Source: HB2-32-21 sp003448675
GTDB taxonomy: Bacteria > Pseudomonadota > Gammaproteobacteria > Pseudomonadales > Porticoccaceae
Direction: 5' to 3'
Length of the DNA: 34,687 nucleotides
Assembly: GCA_041584755.1 (NCBI GenBank)
Contig: JBFHDK010000031.1
Coordinates: 1 to 34,687, forward strand
Below, piece by piece: positions 8,128 through 16,822 of the stretch. Every line of letters begins with the position of its first letter. Positions within the stretch are counted from its first letter, which is position 1. The position numbers were made by a program, and so were the translations under genes. Below the pieces are notes generated by a model. It saw nothing but the letters and a program-made list of their open reading frames with translations. It searched no databases and was not told the DNA's origin.

Positions 8128-8153
8128 AGTTGGCTCCTAACAGTATGCGTCGC

Positions 8154-8978
8154 TTACAAACGCAGGTCATCCGGCCGGAACACCAGACGAAAACGACGAA
8201 AGCTGGATTCAAACAAACGGGGATTGCTTTGCGACAATTCCTGCAAGCGCTCGAAACGCTCTACCTTGTGAACCGCCTGTTCGGCGGAGCGATCAAAAGC
8301 GCTATTGCCACTGCCTTTTTCCACCGCTACCGATACAACACGCCCCGTGGGCACCAGCTGAATAATCAAGGTGACCTCCATCCCCCGGCGAGCACTGGGT
8401 GGCCGACTCCAGTTAGTGGCGATACGATCACTGATATACGCGCTGTAACTACCCACCAATTGTTCGTCCGCTGCCGCGTTACGAAAGGCCTCTTCATCCT
8501 TTAGCGCCTCGGCGAAAGCCAGCTCCTGTTCACGCTTGAGGGCTTCTTCCCTGGCTTTTCTGGCTTCCTCCTGCTTCCGTTTTCGCGCTTCGGCCTGCTC
8601 TCTTTCCCGCCGTTGCCGGTCTTTTCTCGCTTTGTCTTCCCTGGCTTTTTTTTCCGCCGCCAGCTTTTCCTCCCGTAAACGCGCCTGGCGCTTTTGTTCC
8701 GCACGTTTTTTGGCAGCATTTTGCTGCTGAGTATCTTTTTTCGGCGGTTTTTTTGTCGGCGATGTCACCGGCGCCTTTGGTGGCTCCACCTGTAGCAGGG
8801 TTGCCTCGATATACTGAGGCTGAATCCGCACCTGCTTGCGTTCGGGCGTCCAGCCCACCATCAGCACCACCACAAGCAGTCCATGCAGGGACACACTGCA
8901 TACGATACCAGCGGAATAGGCTTTGAGCGTGTTATTCAACCTGGCCTCGCGATCCCTGCTTAGCCGACTCCATAGCAC
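8154..8978 (-). CDS. tolA: TolA, envelope-spanning Tol protein
   Basis: A 274-residue inner-membrane protein that couples the TolQ/TolR motor to TolB and Pal. The single N-terminal membrane segment (about residues 25-43) contains the S-x3-H motif (S-V-S-L-H), which in TolA and TonB interacts with the motor. A long charged Lys/Glu/Arg/Ala helix (about 85-180) spans the periplasm. The C-terminal domain carries S-A-Y-I-S-D-R-I and a TonB-like fold ending R-F-R-L-V-F-R-P. The start is GTG at 8978, 16 bases past the tolR stop; no good ATG exists. Downstream it is followed by tolB. Confidence 0.94.
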   Translation of the reverse strand: MLWSRLSRDREARLNNTLKAYSAGIVCSVSLHGLLVVVLMVGWTPERKQVRIQPQYIEATLLQVEPPKAPVTSPTKKPPKKDTQQQNAAKKRAEQKRQARLREEKLAAEKKAREDKARKDRQRREREQAEARKRKQEEARKAREEALKREQELAFAEALKDEEAFRNAAADEQLVGSYSAYISDRIATNWSRPPSARRGMEVTLIIQLVPTGRVVSVAVEKGSGNSAFDRSAEQAVHKVERFERLQELSQSNPRLFESSFRRFRLVFRPDDLRL

Positions 8979-8994
8979 CGAGGGTCATGACTTC

Positions 8995-9432
8995 TCACTT
9001 GCCAGGAGGTTCAGTCACCAGCCCAACGCTGGCGGCGCCGGCGCCCTGAAGCTGGGCCATTAGGCTTACCACCGCACCGTAGTCCACACGCCGATCACCC
9101 CATACCAGTACCGGAGTATCTGGTTTCTGCGCCAGCACTTTCGCAACTTTAGTCACAATATCGGCCAATGCCTCCTTTTGGTTTTTGCCATTGCCCAAAT
9201 CCACGTAGTAGCTGCCATCAGCCTTAATGGAAACAATCAGCGGGTCTTTTGCCTTGTCATCCAGAGGGCTGGTCGGCGCCTTCGGCAGATCCACCTTGAC
9301 CCCCTGCATCAACAAGGGCGCGGTAATCATAAAAACGATCAATAGCACCAGCATCACATCGATGTAGGGCACGACATTAATTTCCGCGACCAGTTTTTTT
9401 CGCCGGCCTTTTCCTGCTTTACCCGTTGCCAT
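8995..9432 (-). CDS. tolR: TolR, motor partner subunit
   Basis: A 145-residue inner-membrane protein of the ExbD/TolR family. One membrane segment near residues 22-42 carries Asp25 in Y-I-D-V-M-L, the residue that takes part in proton flow in this family. The periplasmic domain that follows includes the P-K-A segment after the membrane. The N-terminus is strongly basic and cytoplasmic. The gene begins three bases after the tolQ stop, so translation is probably coupled. It is the internal reference for the two vWA proteins at 29271-31348, whose first membrane segment has an Asp in a similar context. Confidence 0.96.
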   Translation of the reverse strand: MATGKAGKGRRKKLVAEINVVPYIDVMLVLLIVFMITAPLLMQGVKVDLPKAPTSPLDDKAKDPLIVSIKADGSYYVDLGNGKNQKEALADIVTKVAKVLAQKPDTPVLVWGDRRVDYGAVVSLMAQLQGAGAASVGLVTEPPGK

Positions 9433-9434
9433 AT

Positions 9435-10121
9435 TTACTGACTATGTACCCGCCGGTGGAGAATACTCGAAAACTCGTCCGCGAACGTTTCGTAAGCGTT
9501 GTAAAGCACATCGGCATGGGCGGAATAACGATTGAATGCCAAAACCGCCGGGATCGCCGCGAACAGTCCCATCGCTGTGGCGATCAACGCCTCGGAGATG
9601 CCCGGCGCAACCGTAGCCAGTGTTGCCTGCTGGACGTTGGCCAGACCTCGAAAGGAGTGCATGATCCCCCAGACAGTGCCAAATAAACCGATATAGGGGC
9701 TGACCGAGGCGACGCTCGCCAGAAAAGGCAGGTTGGTATTGAGCTTTTCTTCTTCCCGGTTGAGGGCCACACGCATGGCACGCTCGACGCCCTCCATCAC
9801 CGCATCGGGATCGGCCGAACCACTCTGTGACAGGCGGTTAAATTCCCGGAAACCGGCACGGAAAAGGCTTTCAACGCCATCGATGGTGTGTTCCTTATTC
9901 AATCGATTGTTGCCATGACGAAATAATTCATTAAGATCAACACCGGACCAGAAAGTGTTTTCAAACTTTCGCAAATCGGTACGGGTTTGTCTTATATATA
10001 ACCCCCGCTGCACGATCATGATCCATGACACAACCGACGCAGCCAACAGTATCAGCATCACCAACTGCACCGGTATGGTGGCGCCGACAATTAGCGACCA
10101 CAGAGAAAGTTCTTCCGTCAC
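9435..10121 (-). CDS. tolQ: TolQ, motor channel subunit
   Basis: A 228-residue inner-membrane protein of the MotA/TolQ/ExbB family. Three membrane segments can be read: about residues 15-38, then two in the C-terminal half. The second follows S-P-Y-I-G-L-F-G-T-V-W-G-I, the family signature, and the third contains the E-A-L-I-A-T-A-M-G-L stretch. With TolR it forms the proton channel that energises TolA. The start is GTG at 10121, preceded by GGAG and GAGG. It is the first of the tol genes proper and follows ybgC. Confidence 0.96.
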   Translation of the reverse strand: MTEELSLWSLIVGATIPVQLVMLILLAASVVSWIMIVQRGLYIRQTRTDLRKFENTFWSGVDLNELFRHGNNRLNKEHTIDGVESLFRAGFREFNRLSQSGSADPDAVMEGVERAMRVALNREEEKLNTNLPFLASVASVSPYIGLFGTVWGIMHSFRGLANVQQATLATVAPGISEALIATAMGLFAAIPAVLAFNRYSAHADVLYNAYETFADEFSSILHRRVHSQ

Positions 10122-10160
10122 GCCTCACTCCTGTTTGGGTATTTCGTTGTCAATTTTCGC

Positions 10161-10568
10161 TCAATTCGCCTGACCAAAAACCTGGGTAAGTAATTCGGCG
10201 GGCATCGCAACCGGACGATTGGTACGCTGATTAACACAGGCGACTTTGATCTGGCCCGTGCACAAGAGTTCATCGTTCCGCAATACATTTTGCTCAACAG
10301 TAAAAAAGGCCCGACCGTGACCCACGCCCTTGGCGGTCACGACGATCTCGTCATCCAGGCGGGCCGGCTTTTTGTAATCCGCCGACAATGAGTGCACCAC
10401 GAAAATCCTGTCTTCCCCCCAAAACGCGGGGCTGGCAAAGCCGTAACTGCGCAGCCAGTCGGATCTGGCTCGCTCCATGTATTTGAGGTAATTGACGTAA
10501 TAAACAATACCCTGAGCGTCTGTATCTTCGATATAGACCCTGACTGGTAATCTGAATTCCCTGGTCAA
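10161..10568 (-). CDS. ybgC: YbgC-type acyl-CoA thioesterase
   Basis: A 135-residue hot-dog-fold thioesterase, always found at the head of tol operons. The catalytic region D-T-D-A-Q-G-I-V-Y-Y is present, followed by the Y-M-E-R-A-R helix. YbgC-type enzymes hydrolyse acyl-CoA thioesters; the physiological substrate here is not known. The frame stays open upstream to 10637 and would overlap ruvB, but TTG at 10568 has CGGAGG five bases upstream and lies past the ruvB stop. TTG is therefore the preferred start and avoids the overlap. It is followed by tolQ on the same strand. Confidence 0.9.
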   Translation of the reverse strand: MTREFRLPVRVYIEDTDAQGIVYYVNYLKYMERARSDWLRSYGFASPAFWGEDRIFVVHSLSADYKKPARLDDEIVVTAKGVGHGRAFFTVEQNVLRNDELLCTGQIKVACVNQRTNRPVAMPAELLTQVFGQAN

Positions 10569-10581
10569 ACACGCCTCCGGA

Positions 10582-11619
10582 TCATTCGCCCAGCAAGTCC
10601 CCCTGGTGATCGAGATGCTTGGGCATGGCAAGGCCAAAGTGCTGGTAAGCCTGCTGCGTAACCATCCTGCCCCGGGTAGTTCGCATCAGATAACCCTGCT
10701 GGATCAGGTAGGGCTCCACCACATCTTCGACGGTGCCTCGCTCCTCGCTAATAGCCGCGGCGATGCTATCGACACCCACCGGACCGCCCTGAAATTTTTC
10801 GATGATGGTCTGGAGCAGGCGCCGGTCCATTTGATCCAGACCCAGCGTATCGACGTTGAGCATGGTCAGGGCCTGATCGGCGATATCGGCGGTGATCGTG
10901 CCGTTGGAACACACTTCAGCGTAATCCCGAACCCGGCGCAGCAGTCGATTGGCGATACGCGGAGTGCCCCGTGACCGGCGGGCAATCTCCAGTGCCCCGG
11001 CAGGTTCAATCGGCACATTCAGAATCGATCCAGCCCGGGAAATAATGGCACTCAGCTCTTCGATGGAATAAAACTCCAGGCGCTGGACAATGCCAAAGCG
11101 ATCCCTCAACGGCGAAGTGAGAAGACCTGCCCTGGTGGTAGCGCCCACCAGGGTAAAAGGCGGCAGATCCAGTTTGATGGACCGGGCCGCCGGCCCCTCG
11201 CCAATCATGATATCAAGCTGAAAGTCTTCCATGGCCGGGTAGAGAATTTCCTCCACCACCGGACTCAGGCGATGTATCTCATCGATAAACAGGACATCGT
11301 TTTGTTCGAGATTGGTCATCAGGGCGGCCAGATCGCCGGCCTTTTCAAGCACTGGCCCGGACGTGGTTTTGAGCCCTACCTCCATCTCGTTGGCAATAAT
11401 GTGAGCGATAGTGGTCTTGCCAAGACCGGGCGGGCCAAACACCAGGGTGTGATCCAGGGCCTCGTTACGCTGGCGAGCGGCATGGATAAAAATCTCCATT
11501 TGCTCGCGCATAGCGGTCTGGCCAACGTAATCTGCCAGGCAAGTTGGCCGGATCGCGTGATCCAGTCGCTCTTCGGCGTCTGTACTGCTGGTGGCGACCA
11601 GGCGGTCGGTTTCTATCAT
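10582..11619 (-). CDS. ruvB: Holliday junction helicase motor RuvB
   Basis: A 345-residue AAA+ ATPase that drives branch migration of Holliday junctions together with RuvA. Walker A (G-P-P-G-L-G-K-T) is at residues 62-69. Walker B (L-F-I-D-E-I-H), the sensor segment G-A-T-T-R and the C-terminal winged-helix domain with T-x-R-G-R are all present. Length is typical. ATG start at 11619. An intergenic stretch of about 170 bases separates it from ruvA, which is wider than the usual tight ruvAB spacing; no terminator or second promoter could be identified there. Confidence 0.97.
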   Translation of the reverse strand: MIETDRLVATSSTDAEERLDHAIRPTCLADYVGQTAMREQMEIFIHAARQRNEALDHTLVFGPPGLGKTTIAHIIANEMEVGLKTTSGPVLEKAGDLAALMTNLEQNDVLFIDEIHRLSPVVEEILYPAMEDFQLDIMIGEGPAARSIKLDLPPFTLVGATTRAGLLTSPLRDRFGIVQRLEFYSIEELSAIISRAGSILNVPIEPAGALEIARRSRGTPRIANRLLRRVRDYAEVCSNGTITADIADQALTMLNVDTLGLDQMDRRLLQTIIEKFQGGPVGVDSIAAAISEERGTVEDVVEPYLIQQGYLMRTTRGRMVTQQAYQHFGLAMPKHLDHQGDLLGE

Positions 11620-11788
11620 CGTGATCTGCTATCGCTTATCACAGCGTTTGGGGGTTTCTCGGATCCTGGTATTGCAAGACTCGGTGTTGTATCGATACTC
11701 TCTTAAAGCACAGCCCTAAGTTTGCTCGCTAGCATACCGCTATCACTTTACTTTTTCATTACGGGCCGTCGACATTTTTACAAATAAC
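11620..11788. other. ruvA-ruvB spacer, no clear feature
   Basis: About 170 bases between ruvA and ruvB on the minus strand. No hairpin terminator, coding frame or repeat stands out. It may hold a promoter for ruvB, but none could be assigned with confidence. Confidence 0.3.
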
Positions 11789-12406
11789 TTACGGCCGCGT
11801 AACCACACTTTTCAAGGCCAGGCGAATCAACTCAGCACTGGGCGGACTTGATTCGCCCTCCAGCAACTGCGCTCTGACCATGCGCGCCGCATCCTGGGGT
11901 TTATAGCCCAGCGCGACCAGCGCATGCTCAGCCTCCGCAACAGCGGAATCACCGGCAACTGGTGCGGAAACCACTGCACCCACAGCGGCCTCGGCCCGCC
12001 ACTCATCACCCAGGCGATCGCGCATCTCCACCACCAGACGCTCGGCGGTTTTCTTGCCGACGCCCGGCAGACGCACCAGAGCGGCGCTATCATTATTGTG
12101 CACACAGCCGACGAACTCTGGCGCGCTCATCCCGGATAAAATCGCCAGCGCCAGCTTGGGGCCAACGCCGCTGACTTTTATCAACTCGCGAAACAGTCGG
12201 CGTTCACTGGCCTCGGCAAAACCGTAGAGCTGCTGATTATCCTCGCGCACCACGAAATGGGTGTGCAGATTGACCGCTTCATTGAGTTCAGGCAACGCAA
12301 AAAACGTGGTCATTGAGACCTGAACTTCGTAACCGACTCCCTGCACATCCACCAGCAGATGAGGCGGCTGTTTTTCCAGCAGAATGCCACGAATTCGCCC
12401 TATCAT
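11789..12406 (-). CDS. ruvA: Holliday junction binding protein RuvA
   Basis: A 205-residue protein that tetramerises on Holliday junctions and recruits RuvB. The N-terminal OB-fold domain begins M-I-G-R-I-R-G and continues V-D-V-Q-G-V-G-Y-E-V. Two helix-hairpin-helix motifs follow (V-S-G-V-G-P-K-L-A and L-P-G-V-G-K-K-T-A-E-R-L). A C-terminal helical domain that contacts RuvB comes after a short linker. Length is normal. It follows ruvC with a gap of 34 bases, and the two are likely co-transcribed. Confidence 0.97.
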   Translation of the reverse strand: MIGRIRGILLEKQPPHLLVDVQGVGYEVQVSMTTFFALPELNEAVNLHTHFVVREDNQQLYGFAEASERRLFRELIKVSGVGPKLALAILSGMSAPEFVGCVHNNDSAALVRLPGVGKKTAERLVVEMRDRLGDEWRAEAAVGAVVSAPVAGDSAVAEAEHALVALGYKPQDAARMVRAQLLEGESSPPSAELIRLALKSVVTRP

Positions 12407-12440
12407 CGATAAGAATCTCCGGCTCTTGGTTTAACACTGT

Positions 12441-12959
12441 TCATTTGCGCCGACCTCGGGCATAACGCGAGGTCTGCCTCAGATTCGCATGCGTGGTCAG
12501 GCTGTGAGCATGGCAGATGGCCACTGCCAGGGCGTCGGCCGCGTCCTCCGCCGGCGGCGCCGGCAGTGCCAGCAGGCGAGTCACCATATGCTGAACCTGC
12601 TCCTTGGTTGCCGCTCCGCTACCCACTACCGCCTGCTTTACCGTGCGGGCGCTGTATTCAGCAACCGGCAAGTCCGCCTGCACCCCCGCCACAATCGCCG
12701 CGCCCCTGGCCTGCCCCAGACGTAAAGCAGCCCTTGGGTCACGGGCGAAAAACACCTCTTCCACCGCCATGGAAGACGGTTGATGTTCGACAACCAGTTC
12801 TCTGACACTGTTGGCAATCACTTTGAGCCGTTCCGGCAGCGACTGTTCCGGCAAGCGGATAATGCCGCTGGTCACGTAGCTGAGTTTGCTACCGACCACC
12901 TCGATAAAGCCGAAGCCGGTGCGCCGGGAGCCGGGATCGATACCAAGTATGCGCGTCAT
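12441..12959 (-). CDS. ruvC: Holliday junction resolvase RuvC
   Basis: A 172-residue endonuclease that cuts Holliday junctions symmetrically. The four acidic metal-binding residues align with those known in E. coli RuvC: Asp8 (G-I-D-P-G-S), Glu67 (A-V-E-E-V-F), Asp139 and Asp142 (E-D-A-A-D-A-L). Length is normal and the start is ATG at 12959. It heads the ruvC-ruvA-ruvB group. Unlike many relatives, a small separate gene with its own terminator lies between it and yebC. Confidence 0.97.
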   Translation of the reverse strand: MTRILGIDPGSRRTGFGFIEVVGSKLSYVTSGIIRLPEQSLPERLKVIANSVRELVVEHQPSSMAVEEVFFARDPRAALRLGQARGAAIVAGVQADLPVAEYSARTVKQAVVGSGAATKEQVQHMVTRLLALPAPPAEDAADALAVAICHAHSLTTHANLRQTSRYARGRRK

Positions 12960-13048
12960 TAGCGACTGCCTCTACTATCCATGCAAAGATGATCCGGCAT
13001 TGACCGGCGGCTTGCAATGCCGGCTCCGATAACCCGGACGCGGGCAAC

Positions 13049-13072
13049 AAAAAAGGCGGCCCCGAGGCCGCC
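13049..13072 (-). terminator. Intrinsic terminator after the small acidic gene
   Basis: On the minus strand a seven-base-pair GC stem (GGCGGCC, loop TCGG, GGCCGCC) is followed by a run of T residues. It lies about 45 bases past the stop of the gene at 13118-13363 and before ruvC. The yebC-side transcript should largely end here, and ruvC should then have its own promoter. Confidence 0.88.
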
Positions 13073-13117
13073 TCCTTTTCAGGTTCTCCGTCCGCAAGCG
13101 GGGACGAAGCACGCAAG

Positions 13118-13363
13118 CTACTCGCTCTCTTCGCCTGCCTCACCTTCTTCTGCTTCCGCTTCACTCGCGGTTTCTTCCTCGGCAGCTTCTTCAACTTCCG
13201 GCTCAGGGGCCTTGGGCGCCGGCGCCTTGATCAGGTCCTCGGCCAGTAGAATAGCGACTTTTTCGGCCTCATTTACCCAGTGCTTGTTAGCGTCCTTGAC
13301 GCCGTAGCGCCCGGAACGCTTCTGGTAAATAGTGTATTCGGCGGTTTTCTTGATGACTTTCAT
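13118..13363 (-). CDS. Small two-part protein with acidic tail, unknown function
   Basis: An 81-residue protein with two clear parts. Residues 1-46 are basic and ordered, with an aromatic pattern (Y-T-I-Y-Q-K-R-S-G-R-Y, W-V-N) suggesting a small beta-rich fold. Residues 47-81 are a Pro/Ala linker and a tail made almost only of Glu, Ala, Ser and Gly. The start is well supported: AAGGAG eight bases before the ATG at 13363. It ends with a strong terminator at 13049-13072, so it is expressed as its own unit or with yebC. No assigned family is recognised. The basic head and acidic tail would suit a nucleic-acid or ribosome-associated role, but that is a guess. Confidence 0.75.
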   Translation of the reverse strand: MKVIKKTAEYTIYQKRSGRYGVKDANKHWVNEAEKVAILLAEDLIKAPAPKAPEPEVEEAAEEETASEAEAEEGEAGEESE

Positions 13364-13434
13364 CTTGTGACTCCTTGACTACTCGTTGTGGTTAACGCTT
13401 TGACTAAAGCGGTGGGAAAAAAGCACATCAGGCC

Positions 13435-14181
13435 TTAGCCCATTTGTGCCAGAACTGCTTCGGGGATATCGGCATTGGTATAAACATTCTGGACATCGTC
13501 CAGGTCTTCCAGGTGATCCACCAGCGCCATGATTTTTTCCGCGCCATCGGCATCCAGCTCTACCGTCGTGGAGGCCACCATGGTCACCTCCGCGGATTCC
13601 GGCTCCTTACCCGCTGTAATCAAACTTTCCTTGACGGCGACGAAGTCTTCCCAGGCGGTCAGCACGTCGATAGAGCCATCGTCATTGGCGACCACGTCTT
13701 CGGCGCCGGCTTCCAGCGCCGCTTCCATAATGGCGTCCTCGTCACTGCCAGGGGCGTAGCTGATCTGTCCGGTGCGAGTGAATAAATAAGCTACCGAACC
13801 ATCGGTGCCCAGGTTGCCACCACGTTTGGTGAAGGCATGACGCACATCGGACACGGTGCGGTTGCGGTTGTCGGTCAGGCATTCAACCAGCACGGCAATG
13901 CCGTTGGTACCATAACCCTCGTAGATTACCTCTTCGTAATTATCACCCTCGGCATCTCCAGCCCCGCGCTGAATAGCCTTGTCGATGGTATCCCGCTTCA
14001 TATTGGCGCCCAGCGCCTTGTCCACCGCCGCTCGCAGGCGGGGGTTATCTTCCGGGTTGCCACCGCCCATTTTGGCAGCGACCACCAGCTCACGAATCAG
14101 CTTGGTGAAAATCTTGCCGCGTTTAGCATCCTGGGCCGCTTTTCGATGCTTGATATTCGCCCATTTACTGTGTCCAGCCAT
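13435..14181 (-). CDS. yebC: YebC/PmpR family protein
   Basis: A 248-residue YebC family protein that starts with the invariant M-A-G-H-S-K-W-A-N-I-K-H-R-K. The fold is a small helical domain plus two alpha/beta domains. Members have been described both as transcription regulators (PmpR) and as translation factors acting on ribosomes stalled at proline-rich sequences. Which role applies here cannot be told. The ATG at 14181 is preferred over an in-frame GTG two codons earlier, because GAGG lies five bases upstream and the protein then begins at the family's usual first residue. It lies between aspS and the small acidic gene. Confidence 0.95.
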   Translation of the reverse strand: MAGHSKWANIKHRKAAQDAKRGKIFTKLIRELVVAAKMGGGNPEDNPRLRAAVDKALGANMKRDTIDKAIQRGAGDAEGDNYEEVIYEGYGTNGIAVLVECLTDNRNRTVSDVRHAFTKRGGNLGTDGSVAYLFTRTGQISYAPGSDEDAIMEAALEAGAEDVVANDDGSIDVLTAWEDFVAVKESLITAGKEPESAEVTMVASTTVELDADGAEKIMALVDHLEDLDDVQNVYTNADIPEAVLAQMG

Positions 14182-14267
14182 GATCACCTCTCACTACCCC
14201 GGCAAACTGATACACCGGGACAAACTCACCTGTATAACGTGTTTTCACGCGCTTAAATAATGTGTGC

Positions 14268-16055
14268 TTACTCCGCCGCTTCCGACGCTGCCTTTTCGCG
14301 GAGACGGATATTCAATTCACGCAACTGCTCATTGCTTACCAAGCCCGGCGCATCGGTCATCAAGCACTGGGCGGACTGAGTTTTCGGGAAGGCAATCACG
14401 TCGCGAATGGACTCGGCGCCAACCATCAGCATGACGATCCGATCGAGACCGAAGGCCAGGCCTCCGTGGGGCGGACAGCCATAGCTAAGGGCATCGAGCA
14501 AAAAGCCAAATTTTTCCCGCTGTTCTTGTTCTCCGATGGCGAGCACTTCAAACACAGCCTGCTGCATGGCCTGTTCATGAATCCGCACCGAGCCACCGCC
14601 CAGCTCAGTGCCATTAAGTACGATGTCATAGGCCTGGGACAGGGCCGCGCCCGGATCAGCGACCAGTTCCTCGGGCGAGCACAGGGGCTGGGTGAAGGGG
14701 TGATGCAGGGAAGTCCACCCACCATCATTACCCCGCTCGAACATGGGGAAGTCCACTACCCATAACGGCGCCCATTGGCAGGTATAAAGGTCGAGGTCTT
14801 CACCCAGTTTGCAGCGCAGGGCGCCCAGGGCTTCGGATACCACCTTACTCTTGTCGGCGCCAAAGAAAATCAGATCGCCAGTTTCCGCGCCAACGCGATC
14901 AAGCAGTTGCTGACGGACTTCATTGGGCAGGAATTTAACAATAGGCGACTGCAACCCTTCTTCGAGATCGGCTTTGTCATTAACCTTTATATAAGCTAGC
15001 CCACGGGCGCCATAAATGCCGACATACTTGGTGTACTCGTCAATCTGCTTGCGGCTGATGTCATTGCCGCCCGGCACTTTCAGGGCAGTAACTCTGCCTT
15101 CGGGGTCATTGGCGGGCCCGGAAAAAACCTTGAAGTCCACCCCCGTCATCAGATCCTTGACGTCGACTAGCTCCAGGGGAATACGCAGATCCGGTTTATC
15201 GCTGCCAAAACGCTGCATGGCTTCGGCGTAAGTCATTTTGGGAAAATCACCGAGGTCCACGTCGAGCAGCTTTGCAAACAGCTCCCGCAGCATATTTTCG
15301 GTGATGGTCATGATCTCCTGCTCGGACAGGAAAGAGGCCTCAATATCGATCTGGGTGAATTCGGGCTGCCGGTCTGCACGCAGGTCCTCATCACGAAAGC
15401 ACTTGGCGATCTGATAATAGCGATCAAAGCCAGACACCATGAGCAACTGCTTAAATAGCTGTGGCGACTGGGGCAGCGCAAAGAACTTGCCGCCGTGGGT
15501 ACGACTGGGCACCAGATAGTCCCGGGCGCCTTCTGGCGTGGCCCGGGTCAGTATTGGCGTTTCAATATCGAGAAAACCCGCATCGTCAAGACAGTTGCGA
15601 ATCACCGCCATCACCTTGGAACGGAAATACAGGTTGTGTTGCATTTCGGGGCGGCGCAAATCCAGGTAGCGGTATTGGAGCCTGACGTCCTCGCCTACTT
15701 TCGTATGCTCATCCAACTGAAAAGGAGGGGTTTTCGCGGCGTTAAGAATCTCCACCGAGTGGGCATATACTTCCAGCATTCCGGTTTTCATCTCCGGGTT
15801 TACCGTCGCTTCGGTACGGGCGCGCACCAGACCCTGTATGCGTAGCACATACTCACCACGTACCCGGTCGGCGGTGGCAAAGTGCTCACCAGCATCGGGA
15901 TCAACCACCACCTGGACAATGCCCTCACGATCACGCAGGTCGACAAAAATGACCCCCCCGTGATCCCGGCGACGATCCACCCATCCACACAAAACCACTT
16001 CGCTATCGATATGGGAGGGCTCAACATGCCCGCAATAAACAGAGCGCATATTCAT
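14268..16055 (-). CDS. aspS: Aspartyl-tRNA synthetase, possibly non-discriminating
   Basis: A 595-residue bacterial-type class II AspRS that charges tRNA-Asp. It has an N-terminal OB-fold anticodon-binding domain, a class II catalytic core and the inserted GAD domain (about residues 290-415) typical of bacteria. Motif 2 includes F-R-D-E-D-L-R and motif 3 is G-L-A-F-G-L-D-R. In the anticodon domain residue 32 is His in R-R-D-H-G-G, where E. coli has Leu. In Pseudomonas aeruginosa a His at this place belongs to a non-discriminating enzyme that also charges tRNA-Asn. That property is inferred, not shown. The start is ATG at 16055. Confidence 0.96.
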   Translation of the reverse strand: MNMRSVYCGHVEPSHIDSEVVLCGWVDRRRDHGGVIFVDLRDREGIVQVVVDPDAGEHFATADRVRGEYVLRIQGLVRARTEATVNPEMKTGMLEVYAHSVEILNAAKTPPFQLDEHTKVGEDVRLQYRYLDLRRPEMQHNLYFRSKVMAVIRNCLDDAGFLDIETPILTRATPEGARDYLVPSRTHGGKFFALPQSPQLFKQLLMVSGFDRYYQIAKCFRDEDLRADRQPEFTQIDIEASFLSEQEIMTITENMLRELFAKLLDVDLGDFPKMTYAEAMQRFGSDKPDLRIPLELVDVKDLMTGVDFKVFSGPANDPEGRVTALKVPGGNDISRKQIDEYTKYVGIYGARGLAYIKVNDKADLEEGLQSPIVKFLPNEVRQQLLDRVGAETGDLIFFGADKSKVVSEALGALRCKLGEDLDLYTCQWAPLWVVDFPMFERGNDGGWTSLHHPFTQPLCSPEELVADPGAALSQAYDIVLNGTELGGGSVRIHEQAMQQAVFEVLAIGEQEQREKFGFLLDALSYGCPPHGGLAFGLDRIVMLMVGAESIRDVIAFPKTQSAQCLMTDAPGLVSNEQLRELNIRLREKAASEAAE

Positions 16056-16118
16056 TAATCCTGATTACAAACTTTTACTATTACTGAAACGTTATCGCCA
16101 GTGAACAAAATCCGGCGC

Positions 16119-16460
16119 TCAATTTCCGGTGACGGCTGAGCTTTTATTATCGCTCTTACTGCTTTTTTCACCTGACTTCCCACCGGAGGGTTTGCTTTCG
16201 CTGCTGGCGCTACCAGTGTCACTGCTGCTCTTGCCGCCGCCATTGGAACTTTTGTCTCCGGAGAGATTACGTTTATCGCCGGTTTTAAAGTCGGTTTCAT
16301 ACCAGCCACTGCCACTCAAACGAAATGCGCTGGCGGTGACCTTTTTTTTCAGAGTCGTCTTGTCACAGGCCGGGCACACCTTCAACACTTCGTCGGACAG
16401 CTTCTGTATAGCCTCCAGTTCGTGACCGCAGGCCTCGCAAAGATATTCGTAAATAGGCAT
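16119..16460 (-). CDS. FmdB-type zinc ribbon protein
   Basis: A 113-residue protein of the FmdB regulatory family. The N-terminal zinc ribbon starts M-P-I-Y-E-Y-L-C and has two C-x2-C pairs (C-E-A-C near residues 8-11 and C-P-A-C near 26-29), followed by the S-A-F-R-L-S-G-S-G-W-Y-E-T-D-F segment common in the family. The C-terminal half is a low-complexity Ser/Gly/Lys tail. The ATG at 16460 matches the family start; the frame stays open upstream to 16556. It often sits upstream of aspS in gammaproteobacteria, as here. The biochemical function is not established. Confidence 0.88.
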   Translation of the reverse strand: MPIYEYLCEACGHELEAIQKLSDEVLKVCPACDKTTLKKKVTASAFRLSGSGWYETDFKTGDKRNLSGDKSSNGGGKSSSDTGSASSESKPSGGKSGEKSSKSDNKSSAVTGN

Positions 16461-16685
16461 ATCGTGTCTTTCTCCAAACGCTTCCAGGCAATCGAATCGC
16501 TTAACTACCACAGTCAAAAAATCGGCGCGCATTATACCCCAGCCAGTGGCTGGCAATCACTTGCACCGAGCGCACCAAAGTAGCGCCCTGGTGAACCTGA
16601 AGTGAAGCTTTCCCCTGTATGCGCACCACTTTTGCAAAAACATATAGTTTTTCCCCTAAAAATCAGCTTTTTTTGTTCATTCCGC

Positions 16686-16714
16686 TTGCGGGGTTCTAGC
16701 GGATACTATATACA
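16686..16714 (+). promoter_or_regulatory. Candidate sigma-70 promoter for the HU-like gene
   Basis: TTGCGG (16686-16691) and TATACA (16709-16714) are separated by 17 bases, close to the sigma-70 consensus. They lie about 110 bases upstream of the ATG at 16823, in the AT-rich spacer between the divergent FmdB and HU-like genes. Overlapping alternatives (TACTAT, TATATA) exist in the same stretch. No other regulatory site was assigned in this spacer. Confidence 0.4.
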
Positions 16715-16822
16715 TAGCGCCGAGGCTAGGCGGGTCGTTTATTTTGTTAGCTGTTATGCGATTTGGCGCCTCTAGAGCAGTTCACTTAATCCACCACAAC
16801 AATGTTGAAGGGGAAGCTTGAT

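Noticed and set aside
11272..11706. 144-codon plus-strand frame opposite the ruvB start
   Set aside because: It is a shadow of the ruvB coding frame with no ribosome binding site or recognisable domain.
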